Shown here in pieces: positions 5,914 through 12,460 of a DNA stretch of 12,929 nt (positions are counted from its first letter, which is position 1; each line of letters starts with the position of its first letter). Source of the stretch: JBOGWA01 sp050693155 (GTDB lineage Bacteria; Actinomycetota; UBA4738; CALAEC01); assembly GCA_050693155.1 (NCBI GenBank), contig JBOGWA010000023.1, forward strand, positions 1-12,929, in the 5' to 3' direction. Both the position numbers and the translations under genes were made by a program. The notes under the pieces were generated by a model. That model was given only the letters and a program-made list of their open reading frames with translations. It was not told the DNA's origin and searched no databases.

Positions 5914-6249
5914 TTAACCTGTTCGAAAGTGGAAGTGCCAGACAACATACTGGCTCCCGAGGTCTGGCATCCCGCCGCAACGATCCTCGTCAGGCCAAAA
6001 CGCCACAACCTGGAGGAAGTAGCGGGCTCCCCCTATGGGCCAAAGGATGGCCTGCCAGGATGAGAGACCGGGATAGGTGACGGGTGGCGCTCGCCTACCT
6101 CGACGAAGCCAAACCGACTCGTAGTGATCGCCGTTCTGCTCGCCTTCACTCGTGATGAGAAGAGCTTGGGGGAGTCTGTGGCCGTTCGCGAAGGCTACTT
6201 CGCTTCCAGTGAGGCACAGGAGCGCTACGAGCGGGCGACGGATCGACAG
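5914..6249 (-). CDS. Putative secreted protein with no conventional start codon
   Basis: An open frame with clear protein character: a basic pair and hydrophobic stretch (RRPLVALLCLTGSEVAFAN), like a signal peptide, then NGDHYESVWLRRGRR, WQAILWPIGG, RYFLQVVAFWPDED and VVWHFHFRTG before TAA. It is rich in aromatic and beta-forming residues. The same frame is open back to ATG 6354, but that extension is the antiparallel-frame shadow of the 51-residue gene at 6299-6454 and is low in complexity. The only start near the signal peptide is CTG 6249. Alternatively ATGATG (6263-6258, another frame) was the original start and a 1-nt indel has broken the gene: MMTGI joined to SIRRPLVALL would make a proper signal peptide. 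I do not recognise the family. Either a rare CTG start or a frameshifted gene. Confidence 0.5.
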   Translation of the reverse strand: MSIRRPLVALLCLTGSEVAFANGHRLPQALLITSEGEQNGDHYESVWLRRGRRAPPVTYPGLSSWQAILWPIGGARYFLQVVAFWPDEDRCGGMPDLGSQYVVWHFHFRTG

Positions 6250-6298
6250 ATTCCCGTCATCATCCTGGAACCCGCCGGCTGATCGGGAGTTCGCCGCG

Positions 6299-6454
6299 CT
6301 AGTGGAAGTTGCAGTCCTGGACGTTCTCGTACCCGAGGATCCGCTGGATCGCACAGAACGCTTGTCGGATTGGATCTGGGTCGGCGGAGGCGATCGAGGC
6401 CAGCGGGCCCGCGAGCAGGGTGCTCACCAGGACGGCGATGATTCCCTTTCGCAT
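6299..6454 (-). CDS. Very small secreted protein, 51 residues
   Basis: ATG 6454 to TAG 6299. The N-terminus is a textbook Sec signal peptide: MRKGIIAVLVSTLLAGPLAS then IASA, with cleavage expected after about residue 24. The mature peptide is about 27 residues (DPDPIRQAFCAIQRILGYEN, then VQDCNFH), with two cysteines (34 and 48) that could form a disulfide, and an amphipathic helix-like middle. There is no strong ribosome binding site. It lies upstream of, and in the same direction as, the 5914-6249 frame, and about 70 nt from the oppositely oriented tRNA-Asp. I know no family for it. The signal peptide makes chance occurrence unlikely, but its size leaves doubt. It could be an exported signalling peptide or a small structural peptide. 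Confidence 0.6.
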   Translation of the reverse strand: MRKGIIAVLVSTLLAGPLASIASADPDPIRQAFCAIQRILGYENVQDCNFH

Positions 6455-6523
6455 GGCCGGAGCATAAGCGGACTGCGTCAGGGAGACAAGGCTGGGGTAT
6501 CTTGGGGCCGCATCGTCATGCCT

Positions 6524-6598
6524 GGGGCTGTGGAGCAGGCTGGAGTGCTCGCCACCCTGTCAAGGTGGAGGTCGGGGGTTCAAATCCCCTCAGCCCCG
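6524..6598 (+). tRNA. tRNA-Asp (GTC)
   Basis: Acceptor arms GGGGCTG (6524-6530) and CAGCCCC (6591-6597) pair perfectly, with discriminator G6598. D arm GAGC/GCTC, anticodon arm CCACC-CTGTCAA-GGTGG with anticodon GTC, and T arm GGGGG-TTCAAAT-CCCCT. The 3' sequence is GCA, so a full CCA is not encoded. A possible -10 TATCTT lies at 6498-6503. Confidence 0.95.
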
Positions 6599-6666
6599 CA
6601 AGACCCCGCGAGATAATGGGCTCACCACGAATCTGGGGGATGAAGCTGCTTGGTTCGTGGAGCTTT

Positions 6667-6739
6667 GGCGAGGTAGCTCAGTTGGCAGAGCACGCGGCTG
6701 AAAACCGCGGTGTCGACGGTTCGATTCCGTCCCTCGCCA
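6667..6739 (+). tRNA. tRNA-Phe (GAA)
   Basis: Acceptor GGCGAGG (6667-6673) pairs with CCTCGCC (6732-6738), discriminator A6739. D arm GCTC-AGTTGGCA-GAGC, anticodon arm CGCGG-CTGAAAA-CCGCG with anticodon GAA, T arm GACGG-TTCGATT-CCGTC. Length 73 nt. It is 68 nt after tRNA-Asp; a possible own -10 GATAAT is at 6612-6617. Confidence 0.96.
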
Positions 6740-6753
6740 CGAACTGGAGCCAG

Positions 6754-6781
6754 AAAAGCGAATTCGGCGGCTCGAATTCGC
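6754..6781 (-). terminator. Rho-independent terminator after bldC
   Basis: A perfect 9-bp stem, GCGAATTCG (6758-6766) and CGAATTCGC (6773-6781), with loop GCGGCT. Read on the minus strand, it begins 7 nt after the bldC stop codon and is followed at once by TTTT (6757-6754). It also separates bldC from the convergent tRNA-Phe. Confidence 0.7.
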
Positions 6782-6788
6782 GAAGTCG

Positions 6789-6995
6789 CTACTGAGCCGC
6801 CGAACGCTCGAGGAGTTCGTGAACCTCTCGCTCGCGGTACCTGCGGTGACCGCCGAGCGTCCTGATCGAGGACAGCTTCCCGGCCTTCGCCCAGCGGGTG
6901 ACCGTCTTCGGGTCGACCCGGAAGAGCGCCGCGACCTCGGCGGGGGTCAGGAGCCGTTCCCCGTTTCTGCGAGGACGCCTCGGGATGCTGGTCAC
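6789..6995 (-). CDS. bldC: BldC-family MerR-like DNA-binding regulator
   Basis: A 68-residue single-domain DNA-binding protein. The core, LLTPAEVAALFRVDPKTVTR then WAKAGKLSSIRTLGGHRRYR, is nearly the same as Streptomyces BldC, which controls entry into development by binding head-to-tail to direct repeats in target promoters. The winged helix-turn-helix (about residues 13-60) has the helix DPKTVTRWAKAG and the wing TLGGHRRYRE; there is no MerR dimerisation coiled coil or ligand domain, as expected. GTG 6995 was chosen because GAGGAGGG lies 5 nt upstream and because it gives exactly the 68 residues of the Streptomyces protein; ATG 7019, 7031 and 7067 would add unrelated residues. It follows the 270-residue gene on the same strand with a 155-nt gap, so it probably has its own promoter. 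In non-sporulating lineages its role is unknown. Confidence 0.95.
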   Translation of the reverse strand: MTSIPRRPRRNGERLLTPAEVAALFRVDPKTVTRWAKAGKLSSIRTLGGHRRYREREVHELLERSAAQ

Positions 6996-7000
6996 TGGTT

Positions 7001-7010
7001 CCCTCCTCTC
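7001..7010 (-). promoter_or_regulatory. Ribosome binding site deciding the bldC start
   Basis: GAGAGGAGGG on the minus strand, 5 nt before GTG 6995. A near-perfect Shine-Dalgarno sequence that rules out the longer upstream starts. Confidence 0.8.
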
Positions 7011-7089
7011 GAAACTCATCTCTGTGCTCATGCACACCTTTGTCGCCTGAAACGGGCATCGTCTCAATAGACAAAAAGGACTAACTTTC

Positions 7090-7128
7090 GTGACCAGTCG
7101 GAATTGGTCGGTTCGGGCGATCGGTCAC
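7090..7128. promoter_or_regulatory. Cluster of GACC/GGTC half-sites upstream of bldC
   Basis: GTGACC (7090-7095) and GGTCAC (7123-7128) are inverted; within them GACCA (7092-7096) and TGGTC (7105-7109) form a second inverted pair around AATT. They lie 95-135 bp before the bldC start, in the gap behind the 270-residue gene. They could be operators, possibly for autoregulation. Short motifs, so weak. Confidence 0.3.
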
Positions 7129-7150
7129 AAACCGGGACGAGCGGGCCGGC

Positions 7151-7963
7151 TTAGTTCAGAGACTCGCGGATGCGCACTTCGGCCCATCGGCCGGCGACCT
7201 GCTGATAGATCTCGCTCGCGCGATCAAGATCCCCGGCGTCGAGCGCGTCGACAGCCTCGTGGATCTCCCGGGCGGAGTGGTCGTCGTCGAGCTCGTTCCA
7301 GGTAAACAGGTCGCAGAGGTCGGCGTAGTCGAGCTCCACGAGGGAGGTTGCGGGAAAGACCGAGAGCCAGCCGACCATGTCGCGCACCAGGTCGGCCACG
7401 AAGCCGAGGTCCCGCTCGCGAAGGATCCCCCACGCCCGCTCGGCCCGGCGCTTCGCTTCCGCGACGGGAGTCCAGTAATAGAGGCGGTAGCCCTCGCCCC
7501 CCTCCCGTTCGACGATCCGACGTTCTTCGTCGTCCACGAGAACAAACCACCGAACCGGAACGTGCCATGGGCTCTGGAGCATCGTGGGAACCGCGTTCGG
7601 GTCGCGCTTCTTGATTCGCGCGAGCTCGCGGGCCGCCCGTCGAGCCTCCTCTTCCGGCACGAGCGCGTCCGCCATCTCCGGCGGCATCGTGTCCCGGAGC
7701 GAGAGCATCCCGGCGAGCACCCGGAGCCGGGTCCGGGTCGGGCAGACAAACCAGCGTTCGCCCACCATTCGCACGTCGGCGTGGTCCTCCTCGCCGATAA
7801 GCACGCCGAGCCGGCCGCCCCCGGAGGTCCGGGGCTGTCGGTAGGCGCGGGCCGGATGTCTGTCCGGGCCGCCCTGGACGATGTAGCGCTCCCAGCGCAT
7901 GCGCTCGGCATCCGGCAGGGCGTCGAGTGGCTGGAAGACGCGCAGATACGCGCTCGCGATCAC
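7151..7963 (-). CDS. Conserved protein of unknown function, 270 residues
   Basis: A soluble-looking protein from GTG 7963 (the ATG at 7971 is out of frame and stops at once). It begins IASAYLRVFQPLDALPDAER, continues with an Arg/Trp-rich N-terminal third (MRWERYIVQGG, then ERWFVCPTRTRLRVLAGML), a charged helix (PEEEARRAARELARIKKRDP), a beta-like middle (WHVPVRWFVLVDDEERRIV, YRLYYWTPV) and a helical acidic C-terminus (LVELDYADLCDLFTWNELDD and DALDAGDLDRASEIYQQVAG). No signal peptide, membrane segment or catalytic motif is visible. From memory, Streptomyces has an unknown protein between bldC and valine dehydrogenase, and this gene holds the same place here; that shared position suggests a conserved link to one neighbour. 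It is divergent from the dehydrogenase, with 80 nt between starts. Function unknown. Confidence 0.88.
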   Translation of the reverse strand: MIASAYLRVFQPLDALPDAERMRWERYIVQGGPDRHPARAYRQPRTSGGGRLGVLIGEEDHADVRMVGERWFVCPTRTRLRVLAGMLSLRDTMPPEMADALVPEEEARRAARELARIKKRDPNAVPTMLQSPWHVPVRWFVLVDDEERRIVEREGGEGYRLYYWTPVAEAKRRAERAWGILRERDLGFVADLVRDMVGWLSVFPATSLVELDYADLCDLFTWNELDDDHSAREIHEAVDALDAGDLDRASEIYQQVAGRWAEVRIRESLN

Positions 7964-8002
7964 GGCGCCATCATACGCCCGGCCAAAGACCGCACCCGAG
8001 CC

Positions 8003-8011
8003 TGCTATAGT
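8003..8011 (+). promoter_or_regulatory. Extended -10 promoter of the dehydrogenase/bkd operon
   Basis: TGCTATAGT: TG (8003-8004), one base, then -10 TATAGT (8006-8011, 5 of 6). No good -35 is seen, as is usual for extended -10 promoters. The predicted start near 8018 gives a 26-nt leader with GGAG before ATG 8044. Confidence 0.5.
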
Positions 8012-8043
8012 CGGCGTCCCCGCCGGTCTGACGACGGAGTCGG

Positions 8044-9135
8044 ATGACGGTCTTCCGCGAGCTGGGCAACGAATACGAAGAGGTCGTGTACTTCAACGAC
8101 CCGCCGTCCGGACTTCGCGCGATCGTCGCGATCCATTCCACCGCCCTCGGCCCCTCGCTCGGGGGCACCCGCTTCTACCCGTTCGAGTCCGAGGAGGATG
8201 CGCTCCGCGACGTACTGCGGCTTGCCCGGGGAATGAGCTACAAGGCGGCAGTGGCCGGCCTCGACCACGGGGGTGGGAAGGCCGTGATCATCGGCGAGCC
8301 CCACCGCGACGCCTCGGAGGAGCTATTCCGAGTCTACGGGCGCTTCATCGAGTCGCTCGGCGGTCGCTACATCACCGCCGAGGACGTGGGGACCTCGCGG
8401 GAACACATGGACCTCATTCGTCGGGAGACCCGCTGGGTGACCGGCGTCTCGCCCCGGCTGGGAGGCTCGGGCGACCCTTCCCCCGTCACGGCCTATGGCG
8501 TCCTCCAAGGGATGAAGGCCTGTACCGAGGAGGTCGGGCTCGGCTCATCGCTCGAAGGACTCCGCGTCGTCGTCCAGGGCGTCGGAAAGGTGGGGTTCAG
8601 TCTCGCCAAGCATCTGGTCGAGGCAGGGGCGCACGTCTCGGTATGCGATCTGAGCGTCGACGCGGTTGGGCGAGCCGTGAACGAGCTCGGCGTCGAGACC
8701 GTGGAGCCCGACAAGGCACACGCGGTCGAGTGCGACGTGCTCGCGCCCTGCGGGCTCGGCGCCGTGATCCGCGACGACACGATCCCCGGCCTGAAGTGCC
8801 GGGTCGTGGCCGGCGCGGCGAACAACCAGCTGGAGCGACCGGAGCACGCGGAAGCGCTCCACGAGCTCGGGATCCTTTACGCACCGGACTACGTCATCAA
8901 TGCCGGCGGACTCATCAACGTGGCCGACGAGCTGATGGGCTACGACCGCGATCGCGCGATGGCGAAGGTGGACGGGATCTACCGGACCCTTCGCGAGGTC
9001 TTCCTCCGCGCGAAGACGAACGGCATCCCCCCGATCGACGTCGCCGACGATATGGCGGAGGAACGGATGCGCCGTGTCGGGCGGGTCCGGCTCCTCTGGA
9101 CCCCCGGCGATTCCCGGTTCCCGGGGAGCCGGTAG
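8044..9135 (+). CDS. vdh: Leucine/valine-type amino-acid dehydrogenase
   Basis: NAD-dependent oxidative deamination of branched-chain amino acids to 2-oxoacids (Glu/Leu/Phe/Val dehydrogenase family), cytoplasmic, 363 residues. It aligns along its whole length with Bacillus-type leucine dehydrogenase. Seen: GPSLGGTRFYPF (37-48), Lys67 in ARGMSYKAAV, catalytic Lys79 in DHGGGKAVI, catalytic Asp114 in TAEDVG, the nucleotide-binding VVVQGVGKVGFSL with GxGxxG at 179-184 and acidic Asp202, then AGAANNQL and YVINAGGLINVADE. Start ATG 8044 has GGAG just upstream. It heads the operon with E1-alpha, E1-beta and E2, so its product is passed to the 2-oxoacid dehydrogenase. Substrate choice between Leu, Val and Ile cannot be read from sequence by eye; vdh is used because of the bldC-linked valine dehydrogenase position in Streptomyces. 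The C-terminal about 15 residues are unlike the family but do not affect the active site. Confidence 0.94.
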   Translation: MTVFRELGNEYEEVVYFNDPPSGLRAIVAIHSTALGPSLGGTRFYPFESEEDALRDVLRLARGMSYKAAVAGLDHGGGKAVIIGEPHRDASEELFRVYGRFIESLGGRYITAEDVGTSREHMDLIRRETRWVTGVSPRLGGSGDPSPVTAYGVLQGMKACTEEVGLGSSLEGLRVVVQGVGKVGFSLAKHLVEAGAHVSVCDLSVDAVGRAVNELGVETVEPDKAHAVECDVLAPCGLGAVIRDDTIPGLKCRVVAGAANNQLERPEHAEALHELGILYAPDYVINAGGLINVADELMGYDRDRAMAKVDGIYRTLREVFLRAKTNGIPPIDVADDMAEERMRRVGRVRLLWTPGDSRFPGSR

Positions 9136-9145
9136 CATCCAGCGC

Positions 9146-10228
9146 ATGCAGCCGGGACCCCCCGCAGACGCTCTTCGGATCCTCGACCCCTCGGGCACGG
9201 TCGTCGACGAAGAGGCGCGCACGGGGCTCGACCTGAAAGATGACGACCTCCGGGCCCTCTACCGCTTCATGGTGATCACCCGGCAGGTGGACCTGGAGTC
9301 GACTGCACTTCAGCGGCAGGGTGAGCTCGCCGTCTACCCCCCGCTCATCGGCCAGGAGGCAGCCCAGGTCGGAAGCGCCTATGCGCTGGGGGACGAGGAC
9401 TTCGTCTTCCCTTCCTACCGGGAGGTCGGCGCCGCGGTCGTGCGGGGCCTCGATCTCGTCCAGTACATGCACTTCCACCGTGGTACGTGGCATGGCGGGA
9501 TCCTCAACCCGGTCGAGCAGCGCTTCGCGATGATCTCCGTCCCCGTTGGGAGCCAGACGCTCCACGCGGTCGGCTGGGCGATGGGAGCAAGGCTCGACGA
9601 CAAAAACGCGTGCGCGCTCGTCTACTTCGGCGACGGCGCGACCTCGCAGGGCGACTTCCACGAAGCCTGCAACTTCGCCGGCGTCTTCGGCGCGCCGGTC
9701 GTCTTCTTCTGCCAGAACAACGGCTGGGCGATCTCGGTGCCGGTCGCGAAGCAGACCGCGGCGCCGATCTGGAGGAAAGCCGAGGCGTACGGGTTTCCGG
9801 GAGTTCTCGTGGACGGGAACGACGTGCTGGCCGTGTACGCGGCCACGCGCGAGGCAGCCGAGCGGGCGCGGACCGAGCACGTGCCGACGTTGATCGAGGC
9901 CGTCACCTACCGGCGAGGACCCCACTCGACCGCCGACGATGCCACCCGCTATCAGCCGAAGGAAGAGATCGCGTCGTGGGAGACGCTCGATCCGATCGCT
10001 CGCTACCGGGCGTTCCTCGAGGCCGAAGGGATCATCGACGAGACGATCGTCGAACAGGCCGACGCCGACGGGAAACTGGCAGCCGCGGAGATCCGGGCGG
10101 GAATCGCAGGCGCCGAGCCCCGTCCCCCCGAGGAGCTCTTCAAGTGGATCTATTCGGACGTTCCGCCTCACCTCGCGCGCCAGCGGGACGAAGCGCTCTC
10201 GTTCGCAGAGGACGAAGACGATGCCTGA
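9146..10228 (+). CDS. bkdA: Branched-chain 2-oxoacid dehydrogenase E1 component, alpha subunit
   Basis: Thiamine-diphosphate-dependent decarboxylase subunit, 360 residues. The ThDP motif is complete: GDG (162-164) in YFGDGATSQGDFHEACNFAG and NN (191-192) in FCQNNGWAIS. Upstream are YPPLIGQEAAQVGSA, FPSYREVGAAVVRG and HGGILNPVEQ; downstream the phosphorylation-loop region GPHSTADDATRYQPKEEI (258-275) resembles branched-chain and acetoin/pyruvate E1 of actinobacteria. ATG 9146, 10 nt after the dehydrogenase stop, was preferred over ATG 9074, which lies inside that gene. The pairing with a branched-chain amino-acid dehydrogenase in front and the E2 style behind favour branched-chain substrates over pyruvate, but this is inferred from context. 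It overlaps E1-beta by 8 nt, implying coupled translation. Confidence 0.93.
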   Translation: MQPGPPADALRILDPSGTVVDEEARTGLDLKDDDLRALYRFMVITRQVDLESTALQRQGELAVYPPLIGQEAAQVGSAYALGDEDFVFPSYREVGAAVVRGLDLVQYMHFHRGTWHGGILNPVEQRFAMISVPVGSQTLHAVGWAMGARLDDKNACALVYFGDGATSQGDFHEACNFAGVFGAPVVFFCQNNGWAISVPVAKQTAAPIWRKAEAYGFPGVLVDGNDVLAVYAATREAAERARTEHVPTLIEAVTYRRGPHSTADDATRYQPKEEIASWETLDPIARYRAFLEAEGIIDETIVEQADADGKLAAAEIRAGIAGAEPRPPEELFKWIYSDVPPHLARQRDEALSFAEDEDDA

Positions 10229-11195
10229 GGTCACCATGGCCCAAGCGCTGAACGAGGGACTCCGCCACTCGTTGAAAGAGGACGACCGCGTGCTCGTGCT
10301 CGGTGAAGACGTGGGCAAGCTCGGCGGCGTCTTCCGCATCACCGACGGGCTCCAGGCGGAGTTCGGTGACGAGCGCGTCTTCGACACCCCGCTCGCGGAG
10401 TCGGCGATCCTGGGGGTCTCACTCGGGCTCACGATGGCCGGATTCAAGCCGGTGGCGGAGATCCAGTTCGACGCGTTCTCCTACCCCGCTCTCGACCAGG
10501 TCATCTCGCACGTCGCGAAGTACCGGTACCGGTCGGCCGGGACGCTGTCGGTGCCGCTCGTCATGCGGATCCCCGAGGGCGGCGAGATCGGCGCGGCCGA
10601 GCATCATTCGGAGAGCCCCGAGACCTACTACGCCCATACCGCCGGCCTGAAGGTCGTGGTGCCGTCGTCCCCGATCGACGCGTTCAACCTGCTCGTGCGC
10701 TCGATCGAAGACCCCGATCCGGTCATCTTCTTCGAGCCGAAGAGCCGGTACTGGTCGAAGGAGTCGGGAGACCTGGAACCGAACGGGCTGCCGATCGGCA
10801 AGGCTCGCGTCGTGCGCGTGGGCAGCCATGCGACCCTCATCGCGTGGGGCGCGATGGTCGCCCGGTGCCTCCAGGTTGCGGAGCTTGCCGCCCAGGATGG
10901 CGTCGAGCTGGAAGTCCTCGACCTGAGGACCCTAGTCCCGCTCGACATTGAAGCGCTCGCCGAATCGGTGCGCAAGACCGCTCGCGCCGTCGTGGTGCAC
11001 GAGGCCCCGCTCACGCTCGGCTTCGGCGCCGAGGTCGTGGCGCGACTGATGGAAGATTGCTTCGACTCGCTCGAAGCGCCGGTGCTTCGCGTCACCGGGT
11101 ACGACACGCCCTATCCGCCGGCGAAGAGTGAGGAGCACTACCTGCCGAGCGTCGACCGGATCTTCGGCGCGCTCGAGAAGGTCCTCTCCTACTGA
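10221..11195 (+). CDS. bkdB: Branched-chain 2-oxoacid dehydrogenase E1 component, beta subunit
   Basis: Transketolase-like beta subunit completing the E1 alpha2-beta2 tetramer, 324 residues. Seen: MAQALNEGLRHSLKEDDRV, LGEDVGKLGGVFR, the ThDP-contacting Glu60 in VFDTPLAESAILG, FDAFSYPALDQVISHVAKYR, the GAAEHHSESPE loop facing the active site, and the C-terminal transketolase domain with LEVLDLRTLVPLD and VVVHEAPLTLGFGAEV. ATG 10221 overlaps the E1-alpha stop by 8 nt; ATG 10236 is a possible alternative but removes the conserved start of the domain. The length is typical of the family. It sits between E1-alpha and E2 (2-nt gap to E2), so the three proteins are almost surely made together. Confidence 0.94.
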   Translation: MPEVTMAQALNEGLRHSLKEDDRVLVLGEDVGKLGGVFRITDGLQAEFGDERVFDTPLAESAILGVSLGLTMAGFKPVAEIQFDAFSYPALDQVISHVAKYRYRSAGTLSVPLVMRIPEGGEIGAAEHHSESPETYYAHTAGLKVVVPSSPIDAFNLLVRSIEDPDPVIFFEPKSRYWSKESGDLEPNGLPIGKARVVRVGSHATLIAWGAMVARCLQVAELAAQDGVELEVLDLRTLVPLDIEALAESVRKTARAVVVHEAPLTLGFGAEVVARLMEDCFDSLEAPVLRVTGYDTPYPPAKSEEHYLPSVDRIFGALEKVLSY

Positions 11196-11197
11196 GG

Positions 11198-12460
11198 ATG
11201 GCGGAGCGCGTCTTCAATCTTCCGGATCTCAGCGAGGGGCTCGAGGACGCCGAGATCGTCGAGTGGAAGGTCGCGGAAGGCGACGCGGTCGAGCTCAACC
11301 AACCGCTCGTGGACGTGAACACGGCGAAGGCGCTCGTCGAGATTCCGTCGCCGTATGCGGGCACGATCGTTCGGCTTCACGGGGGGGACGGTGACGTGAT
11401 CGACGTCGGCGCGCCGCTCGTCACGTTCGAGGTCGAGGGTGGGGACGCCGAGCCCGAGGCGCCGAAGCGGGAAGCCGTGCTCGTCGGCTACGGAGTGGAC
11501 ACCGCTGGGAAGGCGAAACGGCGTCGTCGGCTTCGTCCGCCGTCGGAGAGGGGAGCTTCGGCGCGCCCGAAACCGGCCGGCGACGGGAAGGCGGCCGCCG
11601 CCCCACCCGTCCGCCGTCTCGCAAAGGAACTCGGCGTTGACCTCGCCGGCCTCGTGGGAACCGGACCGGGCGGCCGCATCACCCGAGAAGACGTCCAGAA
11701 GGTCGCAGCTTCGGGAGAGACCGCTCCGGTGGTCGAAGCCCAGGTGGCGTCGGCCGCTGCGGGGGAGGGCGAGCGAATCCCCGTCCGGGGAGTTCGCCGC
11801 CTGATCGCGCAGAAGATGTCGCGCGCGTGGGCCGAGGTTCCCCACGTCACGACCTTTCACATGGCCGATGCGACCCACGTCGATGCACTGCGAAAGGAAC
11901 TCACTGAGCACTCCGGCACAAAGGTCACCGCCCTTCCCGTCATCGCTCGGGCACTCGTCGAGGTTTGCCGCGAACACCCGAAGCTGAACTCGTCCTGGGA
12001 CGAGGCTGCCGGCGAGATCCTGCTGAAGCGCGAGTACCACGTCGGGATCGCGACCGACACCGAGGAGGGTCTCATCGTCACGGTCGTCCGCGACACGGGC
12101 GAGAAGGGCATCATCACGCTGGCCAAGGAGATCGTCGACCTCGTTGAGACGGCCCGCGCCCGCAGGGCGACGCCCGAACAGCTCACCGGCTCGACGATCA
12201 CGATTACCAACGTCGGGACCTTCGGCTCGGAGTTCGGCACGCCGATCGTGAACTTCCCCGAGGCCGCCATCCTTGCGGTCGGGGCGATCAAACCCCGCGC
12301 GCTCGTCCTCGAGGGGTCGATCGAAGCACGGCTCGCCGTCACCCTCTCGCTCTCGTTCGATCACCGGATCATCGACGGCGCGGAGGCCGACCGCGCGATG
12401 AGCGCCCTCCGCGAGCTGCTCGAGAGTCCGGAACGACTCGCGGCGCTCCCTCGCGAGTGA
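11198..12460 (+). CDS. bkdC: Branched-chain 2-oxoacid dehydrogenase E2 (lipoyl acyltransferase)
   Basis: Dihydrolipoamide acyltransferase core, 420 residues, moving the acyl group from E1 to CoA. Domains: one lipoyl domain (1-82) with lipoyl Lys44 in VDVNTAKALVEIPSPYAG; a linker with VLVGYG followed by a basic KRRRRLRP run, a feature I associate with actinobacterial branched-chain E2s; a peripheral subunit-binding domain (about 135-170: PPVRRLAKELGVDLAGLVG, GPGGRITREDV); and the catalytic domain (about 195-420) with LSFDHRIIDG carrying His389 and Asp393 of the HxxxDG motif. It has a single lipoyl domain, against two or three in many actinobacterial pyruvate E2s. The start ATG is 2 nt after the E1-beta stop; the stop overlaps the next gene (GTGA). 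E3 is absent here and is probably shared from elsewhere in the genome. Confidence 0.95.
   Translation: MAERVFNLPDLSEGLEDAEIVEWKVAEGDAVELNQPLVDVNTAKALVEIPSPYAGTIVRLHGGDGDVIDVGAPLVTFEVEGGDAEPEAPKREAVLVGYGVDTAGKAKRRRRLRPPSERGASARPKPAGDGKAAAAPPVRRLAKELGVDLAGLVGTGPGGRITREDVQKVAASGETAPVVEAQVASAAAGEGERIPVRGVRRLIAQKMSRAWAEVPHVTTFHMADATHVDALRKELTEHSGTKVTALPVIARALVEVCREHPKLNSSWDEAAGEILLKREYHVGIATDTEEGLIVTVVRDTGEKGIITLAKEIVDLVETARARRATPEQLTGSTITITNVGTFGSEFGTPIVNFPEAAILAVGAIKPRALVLEGSIEARLAVTLSLSFDHRIIDGAEADRAMSALRELLESPERLAALPRE

Noticed and set aside
6625..6660. Inverted repeat CCACGAA / TTCGTGG between the two tRNA genes
   Set aside because: Seven-bp arms with a 22-nt loop and no T-run; not distinct enough from chance in this composition.
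7259..8047. 262-residue plus-strand frame opposite the 270-residue unknown gene
   Set aside because: Mirror frame; the minus-strand reading has a better start, composition and conserved neighbourhood, and the plus frame would run over the divergent promoter.
8545..9222. Long minus-strand frames opposite vdh and the bkd genes (also 8915-10447 and 11189-12487)
   Set aside because: Typical antisense open frames of high-GC genes; the plus-strand genes are firmly identified.
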